Made by a program: the position numbers and the translations under genes
Shown here: in pieces, positions 34,081 through 42,971 of the stretch
Layout of the letters: every line of letters begins with the position of its first letter
Position numbering within the stretch: the stretch's first letter is position 1
The notes under the pieces: generated by a model
The model's input: the letters and a program-made list of their open reading frames with translations, nothing else
Told to the model about the DNA's origin: nothing
Databases searched by the model: none
Assembly: GCF_001679045.1 (NCBI RefSeq)
Contig: NZ_LYCK01000013.1
Span: 281,837-345,836 of the forward strand
Direction of reading: 5' to 3'
DNA from: Haemophilus haemolyticus
GTDB taxonomy: Bacteria > Pseudomonadota > Gammaproteobacteria > Enterobacterales > Pasteurellaceae
Length of the DNA: 64,000 nt

Positions 34081-35781
34081 ATGACAAATACTGTAACTAT
34101 ATTTAAAGTTCAACAAGAAAAAGCGCAAAGTATGTTAGAAAAATTGAGTCAATTTGTTGAGACAGGACGAGCATTTGGCTTGGTCCCCAATCCAGACTTA
34201 TTAGAAAAACTACAAACTGCTAAAAAGTACATGCAAAGTTCGGTTTTAAAAGTTGCCTTAATTGGCGGTTTTTCAGAAGGTAAAACTTCAATTGCTTCTG
34301 CTTGGTTGGAGCGTTTAGATCAAAGCATGAATATTAGTCAGCAAGAATCCTCAAATGAAGTAAAAATTTATCATGTGGACAATGAGATTGAGCTTATTGA
34401 TACTCCGGGATTATTTGGTTTTAAAGAACAACAAAACAGTACAGGTCAAATTGAAAAATATAAAGAGATAACCAAAAAATATGTTAGTGAAGCTCATTTG
34501 GTATTGTATATCATGAATTCAACTAACCCAATTAAAGAGAGTCACCAAGAAGACTTGAAATGGCTATTTCGTGATTTGAATCTGTTATCACGTACTGTGT
34601 TTGTATTAAGCCGTTTTGATGAGGTGGCGGATGTCGAAGATGACTGGGATTATAGAGAGAACCTAAAGACCAAAGCAGATAATGTCTTAAGCCGTCTGAA
34701 AACTATGATTGGGTTGGAAGATAAAGAAGTTGCTGATATTAAGATTGTTGCGGTATCAGCAAATCCTTTTGGTGAAGGAATTGATTATTGGTTGGATCAT
34801 TTGGATGAATTTAAAAAGTTGTCTCGTATCTATACTTTGCAAGATGCGACCCGTTATGTCATAGAGAAAAATGGTGGAGTAATACCAATTGTGTTTGAAG
34901 CACAAAAAAGCATGATTCAGGATGTATTAGGTAAACAGCTTCCAGTTGTTCAAAAAACACAGGAAATATTAAATAATGAGTTGGTACATTTAGCGGATGT
35001 AGCTCAACATTTAAATTCTGAATTAGAACCAATGACTGCACGAATCAATAATGTACGTAGTTATTTGAAAGAATTTGTGCTTGATTATTTCACAGGATTG
35101 ATTCGTCAGGTTAAAGGAACAGACTTACATACATTCTCAGATTTTTATGAAAATGAATTAGGAAAAGATGGGATTGTATTAACTACCCGTTTAGAACAAG
35201 AGTTTGGACGGCAATGCCAGGTTATAGAAAGCGCATTGCAACGCATTAGCTTGGACTTTGATAATGAAATGGTGCGATTTGAAGATTCTGTGGGGTCTGC
35301 TTTAATGAGCAAGAGTTTAGGATTTTTAAGTAAGCAAAAAATTAATAATACACAAGTCTTGGCAGCTCGAGATGGTATTGTTGCAGCGGGTAAAGCGGTA
35401 GGTGTAGATCTTGCAAAATATCTGAAATTTAAACCATGGGGAGCGGTGAATCTTGCAGCGAAAGTTAATGCCGTTATGGCTTTTGCAGGCATTGCGATGG
35501 AGATGTGGGATAGTTACAAAAAGTTGAAAGCGGAAGAAGATTTTTCAAATATGGTTAAAGATATTGTGAAAATGCTTGAAGAGCAGCGAGCTGGTCTGCT
35601 TGATTCATTAAATAAGGATAGTTTTATTAAACAATTATTTCCAGTTTATGCAGAATTAAAAGAAAAAATTTCAGCGGTTCAAGAAGCTAATATGCAAGTT
35701 ACCGAGCGTAAAAGAGCATTTGATGAATGGCAAAAAGAAGGTGAAATTATTGAAGGGGAGTATAGACTTTTAGAAAGCTAA
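34081..35781 (+). CDS. Dynamin-like GTPase, Eleos/LeoA-like defence protein
   Basis: A 566-residue protein, close to the roughly 570 residues of LeoA. It has the P-loop GGFSEGKT (62-69), the switch II motif LIDTPGLFG (about 106-113) and a G4-like motif VLSRFDEV. The remainder is largely helical with a possible amphipathic or membrane-binding region around 420-460. It starts 14 bases after the first dynamin with an AAAGGA site, so the two are co-translated; paired bacterial dynamins often act together on membranes. It contains one exact Neisseria uptake core (GCCGTCTGAA at 34691-34700). Confidence 0.75.
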   Translation: MTNTVTIFKVQQEKAQSMLEKLSQFVETGRAFGLVPNPDLLEKLQTAKKYMQSSVLKVALIGGFSEGKTSIASAWLERLDQSMNISQQESSNEVKIYHVDNEIELIDTPGLFGFKEQQNSTGQIEKYKEITKKYVSEAHLVLYIMNSTNPIKESHQEDLKWLFRDLNLLSRTVFVLSRFDEVADVEDDWDYRENLKTKADNVLSRLKTMIGLEDKEVADIKIVAVSANPFGEGIDYWLDHLDEFKKLSRIYTLQDATRYVIEKNGGVIPIVFEAQKSMIQDVLGKQLPVVQKTQEILNNELVHLADVAQHLNSELEPMTARINNVRSYLKEFVLDYFTGLIRQVKGTDLHTFSDFYENELGKDGIVLTTRLEQEFGRQCQVIESALQRISLDFDNEMVRFEDSVGSALMSKSLGFLSKQKINNTQVLAARDGIVAAGKAVGVDLAKYLKFKPWGAVNLAAKVNAVMAFAGIAMEMWDSYKKLKAEEDFSNMVKDIVKMLEEQRAGLLDSLNKDSFIKQLFPVYAELKEKISAVQEANMQVTERKRAFDEWQKEGEIIEGEYRLLES

Positions 35782-35807
35782 AAATAATTCTAATTAGTTA
35801 GATTTGA

Positions 35808-35837
35808 ATATCCCCCTTTTTTTTAGTAGGGGGATAT
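35808..35837. terminator. Perfect 10-bp hairpin between the dynamin pair and cas5c
   Basis: The arms ATATCCCCCT and AGGGGGATAT pair perfectly around a T-rich loop. It is followed by AT-rich sequence but no strong T-run, so termination may be partial. It marks the right border of the dynamin insert, just before the ribosome binding site of cas5c. Confidence 0.5.
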
Positions 35838-35864
35838 ATTAATAAAAATTAATAGGAGAACCAA

Positions 35865-36539
35865 ATGAACCAAATCCGCCTACACGTTTGGGGCGATTAT
35901 GCCTGTTTTACCCGTCCGGAGATGAAGGTGGAGCGGGTGTCTTATGATGTCATCACGCCGTCGGCGGCGCGCGGGATTTTGGCGGCGGTGCATTGGAAGC
36001 CTGCGATTCGGTGGGTGATTGATAAGATTTATGTGTTGAAACCGATTCGCTTTGAGTCGGTGCGGCGCAATGAGTTGGGCGGCAAGATTTCGGCGGGTAA
36101 GGTCAGCGGGGCGATGAAACGTAAGAGCGTTGCCGATTTATATACGCTGATTGAAGACGACCGCCAGCAGCGCGCGGCGACGGTGCTTAAAGACGTGGCT
36201 TATGTGATTGAAGCCCATGCGGTGCTGACGCCAAAAGCGGGGGCGGATGAGACCGTTACCAAGCATATTGAAATGTTCAAACGCCGTGCGAAAAAAGGGC
36301 AATGCTTTCAGCAGCCTTGTTTGGGCGTGCGTGAGTTTCCTGCCGATTTTGCCTTGATTGACGAGGGCGAACCGCTGCCGCCGTCCGATTTATCGGAAAG
36401 CGAGGCAAACCGCGATTTGGGCTGGATGCTGCACGACATTGATTTTGACCACGGCAACACGCCGCATTTTTTCCGTGCACAAATGAAAGACGGCGTAATT
36501 GATGTGCCGCCGTTTTACGCCGAGGAGGTGAAAGCATGA
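35865..36539 (+). CDS. cas5c: Cas5c (type I-C crRNA-processing Cascade subunit)
   Basis: A 224-residue protein. The N-terminus LHVWGDYACFTRPEMKVERV, followed by SYDVITPSAARGILAAVHWK, is the Cas5d/Cas5c signature. In type I-C, Cas5c replaces Cas6: it cleaves the pre-crRNA repeat and stays bound to its 5' handle. A good ribosome binding site (AGGAGA) precedes the ATG. It overlaps cas8c by ATGA. The return to high GC marks resumption of the ancestral operon after the dynamin insert. Confidence 0.95.
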   Translation: MNQIRLHVWGDYACFTRPEMKVERVSYDVITPSAARGILAAVHWKPAIRWVIDKIYVLKPIRFESVRRNELGGKISAGKVSGAMKRKSVADLYTLIEDDRQQRAATVLKDVAYVIEAHAVLTPKAGADETVTKHIEMFKRRAKKGQCFQQPCLGVREFPADFALIDEGEPLPPSDLSESEANRDLGWMLHDIDFDHGNTPHFFRAQMKDGVIDVPPFYAEEVKA

Positions 36540-38314
36540 TTCTTGCGTCCCTTGCCCGCTATTACCGCCGTTTGGCAGCGGAAAACGATGAAATGGGCAA
36601 CCCGAAAGTGCCGCCTTATGGCTTTAGCGAGGAGAAAATCGGCTGGATTTTGGTGTTGGATAAAGAAGGCCGTCTGAAAACCGCTGTGCCGAATCTGACT
36701 GCCGATAAAAAGCCGCAGCCGAAGCTGATGAGCGTGCCGCGCCCTGAAAAACGCACGTCGGGTATCAAACCGAATTTTTTGTGGGACAAAACCGCCTACG
36801 CGCTTGGCGTGGAAGCCAATAAAAACAAAGCCGAAGCCAAAGAAAAACCGTTTACGCCGTCTGAAAAAACTTTTGACGCCTTCAAGCAATACCATCTCGA
36901 TTTACTGCAAAACAGTGAAGATGAAGGCTTACAAGCCTTGTGCCGTTTTCTGCAACACTGGCAGCCTGCACATTTTGCTGCCGAAAACCTTCCTGCTGAA
37001 ATGCTCGATGCCAACATCGCATTTTCTCTTGAAAAAACGACCGCACTTATCCATAAACGCGAAGCTGCACAAACCTTGTGGGCAGGCTGCTTGAAAGGCG
37101 ATGAAGCACTCGAGGGTTTGTGCCTGATTAGCGGCGATACCGCCCCGATTGCACGGCTGCATCCAGCGATTAAAGGCGTGTTTGGCGGACAAAGCTCCGG
37201 CGGCTCGATTATTTCGTTCAACAAAGAAGCCTTTGCCTCTTTCGGCAAGGAACAAGGCGCAAATGCCCCTGTTTCCGAACAATCCGCCTTTGCCTACACC
37301 ACCGCGCTGAACTATCTGTTGCGCCGCGAAAACAATCACTGCCTGACCATCGGCGACGCGAGCACGGTCTTTTGGGCGGAAGCCGACGATAACGCAACGG
37401 CGCAGGCTGCCGAAGGCTTCTTCGCGCACGTGTTCACACCGCCGGATGATGAACAAGAAAGCGCCAAAGTTTTCAACGTATTGGAACAAATGGGCAAAGG
37501 TCGTCCGCTGCAAGAAATTGCGCCCGAACTCTCTGCCAATACCCGTTTTTATATCTTAGGGCTTGCCCCTAATGCCGCACGGATTTCTGTTCGGTTTTGG
37601 CTGGACACCACCTTTGGGCAGCTGGCGGAAAATTTGGCACAGCATTGGCAAGATTTAGCCGTTGAGCCTTGTGCATGGAAAACGCCGCCGTCTATTTGGC
37701 GACTCTTATTGCAAACTGCCGTGCTGGGCAAAAGCGAAAACATCTCGCCCGTATTGGCTGGTGAAATGACCCGCGCCGTGATTTGCGGCACGCCGTATCC
37801 TTTAAGTTTGCTGTCGCAACTGATTACCCGAATCCGTGCCGACGGCGACGTGAACGGCCTGCGCGTGGCAATGATGAAAGCCGTATTAGAGCGGCGTTTT
37901 AGAAAAGGTTTTATCGAAGAAGGAGTTCCTATGAGTTTGAACAATGAAAGCCCGAATCGCGCCTATCTTTTAGGGCGGCTGTTTGCCGTGTTGGAGCGCA
38001 TTCAATATCAGGCGTTGGGCGAATTAAATGCCGGCATTGCCGACCGCTATTACGGCTCTGCCTCCGCCGTGCCGTTTTCCGTTTTTCCACGTCTTTTGTC
38101 GGGTGCAAAACACCATTTATCGCGCCTGCGTAAAGACAAAGCCGGTATGGCGGTGAATTTGGATAAAGATTTGGGCGAAATCATTGCCAAATTGCCCGAA
38201 ACCTTTCCACGCCATTTGAGCATTGACGAGCAAGGCCGCTTTGCTATCGGCTATTACCACCAAAAACAAAGCTATTTTGCTAAAAAAGAAACCGCTGAAA
38301 CTATTGAAAACTAA
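36536..38314 (+). CDS. cas8c: Cas8c/Csd1 (type I-C large subunit)
   Basis: A 592-residue protein, the PAM-sensing large subunit of the I-C Cascade. Diagnostic segments are [20 protein letters not shown] near the N-terminus, [20 protein letters not shown] and [20 protein letters not shown] in the middle, and [19 protein letters not shown]. It contains two Neisseria uptake words (36667, 36854) and one Haemophilus word (37040). An internal start for Cas11c lies near its 3' end. Confidence 0.95.
   Translation: MILASLARYYRRLAAENDEMGNPKVPPYGFSEEKIGWILVLDKEGRLKTAVPNLTADKKPQPKLMSVPRPEKRTSGIKPNFLWDKTAYALGVEANKNKAEAKEKPFTPSEKTFDAFKQYHLDLLQNSEDEGLQALCRFLQHWQPAHFAAENLPAEMLDANIAFSLEKTTALIHKREAAQTLWAGCLKGDEALEGLCLISGDTAPIARLHPAIKGVFGGQSSGGSIISFNKEAFASFGKEQGANAPVSEQSAFAYTTALNYLLRRENNHCLTIGDASTVFWAEADDNATAQAAEGFFAHVFTPPDDEQESAKVFNVLEQMGKGRPLQEIAPELSANTRFYILGLAPNAARISVRFWLDTTFGQLAENLAQHWQDLAVEPCAWKTPPSIWRLLLQTAVLGKSENISPVLAGEMTRAVICGTPYPLSLLSQLITRIRADGDVNGLRVAMMKAVLERRFRKGFIEEGVPMSLNNESPNRAYLLGRLFAVLERIQYQALGELNAGIADRYYGSASAVPFSVFPRLLSGAKHHLSRLRKDKAGMAVNLDKDLGEIIAKLPETFPRHLSIDEQGRFAIGYYHQKQSYFAKKETAETIEN
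37931..38314 (+). CDS. cas11c: Cas11c, internal translation product of cas8c
   Basis: An in-frame ATG at 37931 is preceded by GAAGGAG with 6-base spacing, a near-ideal ribosome binding site inside a coding region. It would give a 127-residue helical protein ([20 protein letters not shown]). In type I-C systems the small subunit Cas11c is known to be made from an internal start within cas8c, at about this length and position. Confidence 0.75.
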   Translation: MSLNNESPNRAYLLGRLFAVLERIQYQALGELNAGIADRYYGSASAVPFSVFPRLLSGAKHHLSRLRKDKAGMAVNLDKDLGEIIAKLPETFPRHLSIDEQGRFAIGYYHQKQSYFAKKETAETIEN

Positions 38315-38325
38315 GGAGCCAGAAA

Positions 38326-39192
38326 ATGTCTGCCATTCAAAACCGCTATGAATTTGTTTACTTTTTTGATGTAACCAACGGCAATCCTAACGGCGACCCT
38401 GATGCGGGCAATATGCCGCGCCTTGATCCCGAATCCAGCAAAGGCTTGGTAACCGATGTTTGCCTGAAACGCAAAATCCGTAATTTTGTAGAAATCAGCA
38501 GCGAAAACGAAGCCGGTTACGAAATCTACGTCAAAGAAAAAAGCGTGTTAAACCTGCAAAACAAACGCGCTTATGAGGCGCTTGGCATTGAGTCGGAAGC
38601 CAAAAAACTACCAAAAGACGAAGCCAAAGCCCGCGATATTACCGCGTGGATGTGCAAAAACTTCTTTGATATCCGTACCTTCGGCGCGGTGATGACTACC
38701 GAAGTCAACAGCGGACAAGTGCGCGGCCCGGTACAACTGGCGTTTGCCCAATCCATCGACCCGATTGTGCCACTGGAAGTTTCCATCACCCGCATGGCGG
38801 TAACCAACGAAAAAGACTTGGAAAAAGAACGCACCATGGGGCGCAAATACATCGTCCCTTACGCGCTCTACCGCGTGCACGGCTTTATCTCCGCCAACCT
38901 TGCCGCCAAAACCGGTTTTTCAGACGACGATTTAGCCAAACTCTGGCAAGCCCTGACGCTGATGTTTGAACACGACCGCTCCGCCGCCCGTGGCGAAATG
39001 GCGGCGCGCAAATTGATTGTCTTCAAACACGACAGCGTACTCGGCAGCCAGCCTGCACATAAACTGTTTGACACCGTGAAAGTCGAACGCGTAAACGGCG
39101 AATCAGGTACGCCCGCAAGCGGTTTTGACGATTACAAAATCAGCGTAGTTTCAGACGGCCTGAATGGCGTGAGTGTGGAAGAGTTGCTGTAA
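38326..39192 (+). CDS. cas7: Cas7/Csd2 (type I-C backbone)
   Basis: A 288-residue protein. The N-terminal [20 protein letters not shown] and [12 protein letters not shown] are the Csd2/Csh2 signature of Cas7 backbone subunits, which coat the spacer part of the crRNA. The segment [20 protein letters not shown] is also diagnostic. It starts 11 bases after cas8c behind an AAGGAG site and carries two Neisseria-type uptake words (38929 and 39150). Confidence 0.96.
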   Translation: MSAIQNRYEFVYFFDVTNGNPNGDPDAGNMPRLDPESSKGLVTDVCLKRKIRNFVEISSENEAGYEIYVKEKSVLNLQNKRAYEALGIESEAKKLPKDEAKARDITAWMCKNFFDIRTFGAVMTTEVNSGQVRGPVQLAFAQSIDPIVPLEVSITRMAVTNEKDLEKERTMGRKYIVPYALYRVHGFISANLAAKTGFSDDDLAKLWQALTLMFEHDRSAARGEMAARKLIVFKHDSVLGSQPAHKLFDTVKVERVNGESGTPASGFDDYKISVVSDGLNGVSVEELL

Positions 39193-39206
39193 AAACACTT
39201 AAAAAG

Positions 39207-39860
39207 ATGACCGCACTTTTAACCGAAACCCAAGGGGAAAATCAGGACACGCGCCTGATTCCCCTTTCCGCACTTCAACACTACGCCTTCTGTCCGCGCC
39301 AATGTGCCTTGATTCATAACGAGCAGGCGTGGGCGGAGAACTATCTGACCGCGCAGGGCAAGGCGCTGCATGAGCGGGTGGATTCGGGCGAGCCGGAAAC
39401 GCGCAAGGGCGTGCGTTTTGAGCGGACGGTGCGTGTGTCGGCGGAGAAACTGGGCATCAGCGGCGTGTTGGATTTGGTGGAAGTGGACACGAAAACAGGC
39501 CGCCTGAAACCCGTGGAATACAAACGCGGCAAACCAAAACCCGACCCGATGGACGAAATCCAGCTTTGCGCTCAAGGCTTGTGCTTGGAAGAAATGACGG
39601 GGCAAATCGTCTCTGAGGGCGCGCTGTGGTATATGCAAACCCGCCACCGCGTTCCCGTCGTGTTTTCAGACGACCTGCGCGCCCAAACACTCGCCACCAT
39701 CGCCGCCGTCCGCGATCTCCTAAACAGCGGCCAAACTCCGCCGCCCGACTACGGCAAACGCTGCAAAGCCTGCTCACTGGTGGAGATTTGCCAGCCGGAG
39801 TTGCTGGGGAAGCGGGATAGGAGTGTGGGGTATGTGGAGGGGTTGTTTAGAGAAAATTAA
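39207..39860 (+). CDS. cas4: Cas4 (adaptation nuclease, PAM-specific spacer trimming)
   Basis: A 217-residue RecB-like nuclease. The four iron-sulphur cysteines are best assigned to C29 or C33 (HYAFCPRQCAL) and to C186, C189 and C195 (CKACSLVEIC). Nuclease residues include D89, E104 and K106 (PVEYKRGK). Cas4 selects and trims prespacers with Cas1-Cas2. The ATG and codons 2-4 (ATGACCGCACTT) embed a complete Haemophilus uptake word, and no good ribosome binding site is seen. It contains one Neisseria word (39665) and one near-match (39497). Confidence 0.94.
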   Translation: MTALLTETQGENQDTRLIPLSALQHYAFCPRQCALIHNEQAWAENYLTAQGKALHERVDSGEPETRKGVRFERTVRVSAEKLGISGVLDLVEVDTKTGRLKPVEYKRGKPKPDPMDEIQLCAQGLCLEEMTGQIVSEGALWYMQTRHRVPVVFSDDLRAQTLATIAAVRDLLNSGQTPPPDYGKRCKACSLVEICQPELLGKRDRSVGYVEGLFREN

Positions 39861-39912
39861 AAAGTAAACAATTGTGTAGTTTAAGTATTTTGATGATGGA
39901 ATAAACAAAAAA

Positions 39913-41397
39913 ATGAGTAGAAAAAACATTTTAGAATTGAGCGCTAATGAAGCAAGGAAATTCTTTTTAAAACATGAAAGCTATTGCAACATTGATTTGC
40001 CAAAATATTTTTCATTCTCTGAATTATTAGAAAGAATATCTAATAAATATTTAGGAAAAGAGTTAGGAAGTTTGGCGAATATAAAGGCAATGACTAATTT
40101 AGATGATGTGAATTATCTTTTATATGCCAACAAAGATGGTAAATTATCATGGAGACCATTTCAGATTATAAATCCTTTAGTATATGTGGCATTGGTACAT
40201 AAAATTACCGAACAGAAAAATTGGGAAAAGCTACAAGCAAGATTTAAGAAATTTAGTAAAAATGAAAAAATAAAATGCTTAAGCATACCCGTTCAATCAG
40301 AAAGTAAACAATCTGACAAAGCTCAGCAAATTTCAAATTGGTGGGAACAAGTAGAACAGCAGTCTATTTTGCTCTCATTGGAATATGACTACGTTTTTGA
40401 TACAGATGTGGCGGACTGTTATGGTTCAATATATACGCATTCGATTGCATGGGCGGTAGAAGGCAAGAAAATCGCTAAAGAAAATAGAAAAAATGATTTG
40501 TTAGGTAATTTTATTGATAAAAGCATTCAAAATGCACAAAACCAGCAAACAAACGGCATTCCACAAGGTTCTGTTTTAATGGATTTTATAGCCGAAATCA
40601 TATTGGGTTACATTGACAGGATTCTGGGCGCTTTCTTAAAGAAGCAAAAAATAACGAATTATCAAATCTTACGTTATCGTGATGATTATCGAATTTTTGT
40701 TTGTAATCATAATGATGGTGAAAGAATTCTAAAAATACTGTCTGGTATTATGATGCCGTTTGGATTTAAGTTAAATGCAAGTAAAACAAAAGGAAGTCAA
40801 GATGTTATTACTCAATCAATAAAAAAGGACAAACTGGCTTGGTTGGCTATTCCTCAAAATAATCGAATCGGTTTGCAAAAGCAACTTTTGCTTATTAGAC
40901 AGCATAGTATCAATTATGCTAATTCCGGTAGTTTAAATGCCGCATTGAATAAATTTGATAAACAGATAGAGAAAATTAGAAATAAAAAAAGAAAAGTGTA
41001 CGATATAGAACAACTTATTAGCATTACTACTGATATTGCATACCATAATCCGAAAGTAATACCAGTGTGCTGCGCAATTATTAGTAAATTACTTTCAGAA
41101 TTGGATGATAGCAAGCATATATCTTTATTAGTTCATGAAAAATTAAGCAAAATGCCTAACTCAGGATTTGCACAAATTTGGCTGCAAAGGATGTTGAAAG
41201 ATAATTTAAGTTATTTTAAATTTTCAGAAAAAATATGTGAATTAAAGAATAGTCAGATAAGTTTGTGGAATTACGACTGGGTAAATAGCCCGAGTATGTT
41301 AAATATATTGAAGAACACATCTATTTTCTTGCAAGCTGAATTTGATAAATTAGATAGTATTATTCCTAATAATGAAATTGACCTTTTTGATTATTAG
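39913..41397 (+). CDS. Abi/DRT-type reverse transcriptase inserted between cas4 and cas1
   Basis: A 494-residue protein. RT motifs in order: motif A TDVADCYGSIYTHSI (about 164-178, catalytic D165), motif B GIPQGSVLMDFIAEIIL (about 215-231), catalytic RYRDDYRIF (254-262, a YxDD with D257 and D258), and GFKLNASKT (about 284-292). The C-terminal 190 residues are helical. No maturase domain, Cas1 fusion or nearby retron RNA is seen. The style (SIYTHSI, YRDD) fits the Abi/unknown-group RTs. It is strongly AT-rich, co-directional with cas genes, and lacks both uptake words. It may act in defence or in adaptation. Confidence 0.85.
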   Translation: MSRKNILELSANEARKFFLKHESYCNIDLPKYFSFSELLERISNKYLGKELGSLANIKAMTNLDDVNYLLYANKDGKLSWRPFQIINPLVYVALVHKITEQKNWEKLQARFKKFSKNEKIKCLSIPVQSESKQSDKAQQISNWWEQVEQQSILLSLEYDYVFDTDVADCYGSIYTHSIAWAVEGKKIAKENRKNDLLGNFIDKSIQNAQNQQTNGIPQGSVLMDFIAEIILGYIDRILGAFLKKQKITNYQILRYRDDYRIFVCNHNDGERILKILSGIMMPFGFKLNASKTKGSQDVITQSIKKDKLAWLAIPQNNRIGLQKQLLLIRQHSINYANSGSLNAALNKFDKQIEKIRNKKRKVYDIEQLISITTDIAYHNPKVIPVCCAIISKLLSELDDSKHISLLVHEKLSKMPNSGFAQIWLQRMLKDNLSYFKFSEKICELKNSQISLWNYDWVNSPSMLNILKNTSIFLQAEFDKLDSIIPNNEIDLFDY

Positions 41398-41469
41398 TAA
41401 ATAAATGTAGATACCTAATTTTCAGCTAATCCTCAAACAAAAGCAGAATCAAACCCTAAGGAGCCTCCC

Positions 41470-42483
41470 ATGCGTAAACTGCAAAACACGCTCTACATCA
41501 CCACTCAAGGCAGCTATCTACATAAGGAGCGGGAGACGCTGGTAGTGGAGCAGGAGCGTAAGAAGGTGGCGCAATTGCCGGTGCATTCCATCGGGCATAT
41601 TTTCTGTTTTGGGAATGTGCTGGTATCGCCGTTTTTGCTAGGGTTTTGTGGCGAAAATAATGTGAATTTGGCATTTTTTACCGAAAACGGACGTTTCTTG
41701 GGGCGGCTTCAGGGGCGGCAGAGCGGCAATGTGTTGTTGCGTCGGACGCAGTATCGGGTGTCGGAGCAAAATCCCGTGCCGATTGCGCGCAATATCATTG
41801 CGGCGAAGATTCAGGCGAGTAAACGGGTGCTTCAGCGGCAGATTCGCAATTACGGCGAGAATTTGGCGATTCAAAGTGCGGTCGATTCTTTGAATATTTC
41901 GCTGAGGCAGTTGAAGGGCGCGGCGGAACTGGACGTGGTGCGCGGCATTGAGGGGGATGCGGCGGCGCGTTATTTCGGCGTGTTCGGGCAGCTTTTGAGC
42001 GAAAAAAGCGGTTTTTCTTTTGACGGGCGCAACCGCCGCCCGCCCAGAGACGGGGTGAATGCGCTGTTATCGTTTGTGTACAGCATTTTGGGCAAGGACA
42101 TCAGCGGTGCGCTACAAGGCGTGGGGCTGGATCCGCAGATGGGCTTTCTGCACGCCGACCGACCGGGTCGCGACAGTTTGGCTCAGGATATTTTGGAAGA
42201 GTTCCGCGCGTGGTGGGCGGATAGGTTGGTGCTGTCGCTGATTAACCGAGGGCAAATCAAACCGCAGGATTTTGTTACCGAGGCGAGCGGTGCGGTGAGC
42301 CTGAAAGCCGATGCGCGTAAGCTGTTGTTCCAAACTTTGCAGGCGAAAAAGCAGGAGAAAATCGTTCATCCGTTTTTGGGCGAAGAAGTGGAAATCGGGC
42401 TGCTGCCGTATATTCAGGCTATGCTGTTGGCGCGGCACTTACGCGGAGATTTGGCAGAATATCCGCCGTTTTTGATGAGATAA
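41470..42483 (+). CDS. cas1: Cas1 (type I-C spacer integrase)
   Basis: A 337-residue protein. The metal-binding residues are E161 (RGIEGDAAA), H228 (GFLHADRPG) and D240 or E243 (LAQDILEEF). It integrates prespacers at the leader end of the array with Cas2. It begins behind AAGGAG and ends 3 bases before cas2. A Haemophilus uptake word lies inside the gene (41874-41882). Confidence 0.97.
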   Translation: MRKLQNTLYITTQGSYLHKERETLVVEQERKKVAQLPVHSIGHIFCFGNVLVSPFLLGFCGENNVNLAFFTENGRFLGRLQGRQSGNVLLRRTQYRVSEQNPVPIARNIIAAKIQASKRVLQRQIRNYGENLAIQSAVDSLNISLRQLKGAAELDVVRGIEGDAAARYFGVFGQLLSEKSGFSFDGRNRRPPRDGVNALLSFVYSILGKDISGALQGVGLDPQMGFLHADRPGRDSLAQDILEEFRAWWADRLVLSLINRGQIKPQDFVTEASGAVSLKADARKLLFQTLQAKKQEKIVHPFLGEEVEIGLLPYIQAMLLARHLRGDLAEYPPFLMR

Positions 42484-42486
42484 ACT

Positions 42487-42780
42487 ATGTTAATTCTGAT
42501 TACTTACGACATTTCTTTTGACGATCCAAACGGGCAAGCGCGATTGCGCCGCATCGCAAAACATTGCTTAGATTACGGGGTTCGGGCACAATATTCGGTA
42601 TTTGAATGCGATGTCACGCCTGATCAATGGGTTATGTTGAAAAACAAACTGTTGGAAACCTACGACTCTACATGTGACAGCCTGCGTTTTTACCATTTAG
42701 GAAGTAAGTGGCGTAATAAAGTGGAGCATCATGGGGCAAAACCGGCAGTGGATGTATTTAAAGATGTGCTTGTCATTTAG
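42487..42780 (+). CDS. cas2: Cas2 (adaptation complex subunit)
   Basis: A 97-residue ferredoxin-like protein with the N-terminal LITYDISFDDPNGQARLRRI and YGVRAQYSVFECDV typical of the type I-C Cas2 group. It forms the central dimer of the Cas1-Cas2 integrase. It sits directly upstream of the leader, the usual position. Confidence 0.96.
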   Translation: MLILITYDISFDDPNGQARLRRIAKHCLDYGVRAQYSVFECDVTPDQWVMLKNKLLETYDSTCDSLRFYHLGSKWRNKVEHHGAKPAVDVFKDVLVI

Positions 42781-42971
42781 TTCGCTAACCTGGTGTTCTC
42801 ATTAAAACCCTGATGGGATAGCGATCCTTATTTTCTTTAACAATTTGGATGAATTAATCTATTTGTATAACGACGATATGGCCGTTATACTTACTAAACT
42901 CCTTATCATAAAATCAGTTAGCGAAATACGGTGTTTAATACGCTGATTTTTCTTGCTTTTTTATGTAGGGG
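42781..42971 (+). promoter_or_regulatory. CRISPR leader
   Basis: The 191-base AT-rich stretch between cas2 and the first repeat. It contains a 9-bp inverted pair TTCGCTAAC (42781-42789) and GTTAGCGAA (42917-42925), and an inner inverted repeat TATAACG...CGTTATA near 42867-42890. These could be binding sites for Cas1-Cas2 accessory factors or parts of the array promoter region. Confidence 0.75.

Noticed and set aside
39913-41397. Group II intron or retron as explanation for the reverse transcriptase
   Set aside because: No maturase/HNH domain or intron RNA ends are visible, the gene is not inside another gene, and no msr/msd-like inverted structure is seen in the short flanks (52 and 72 bases).
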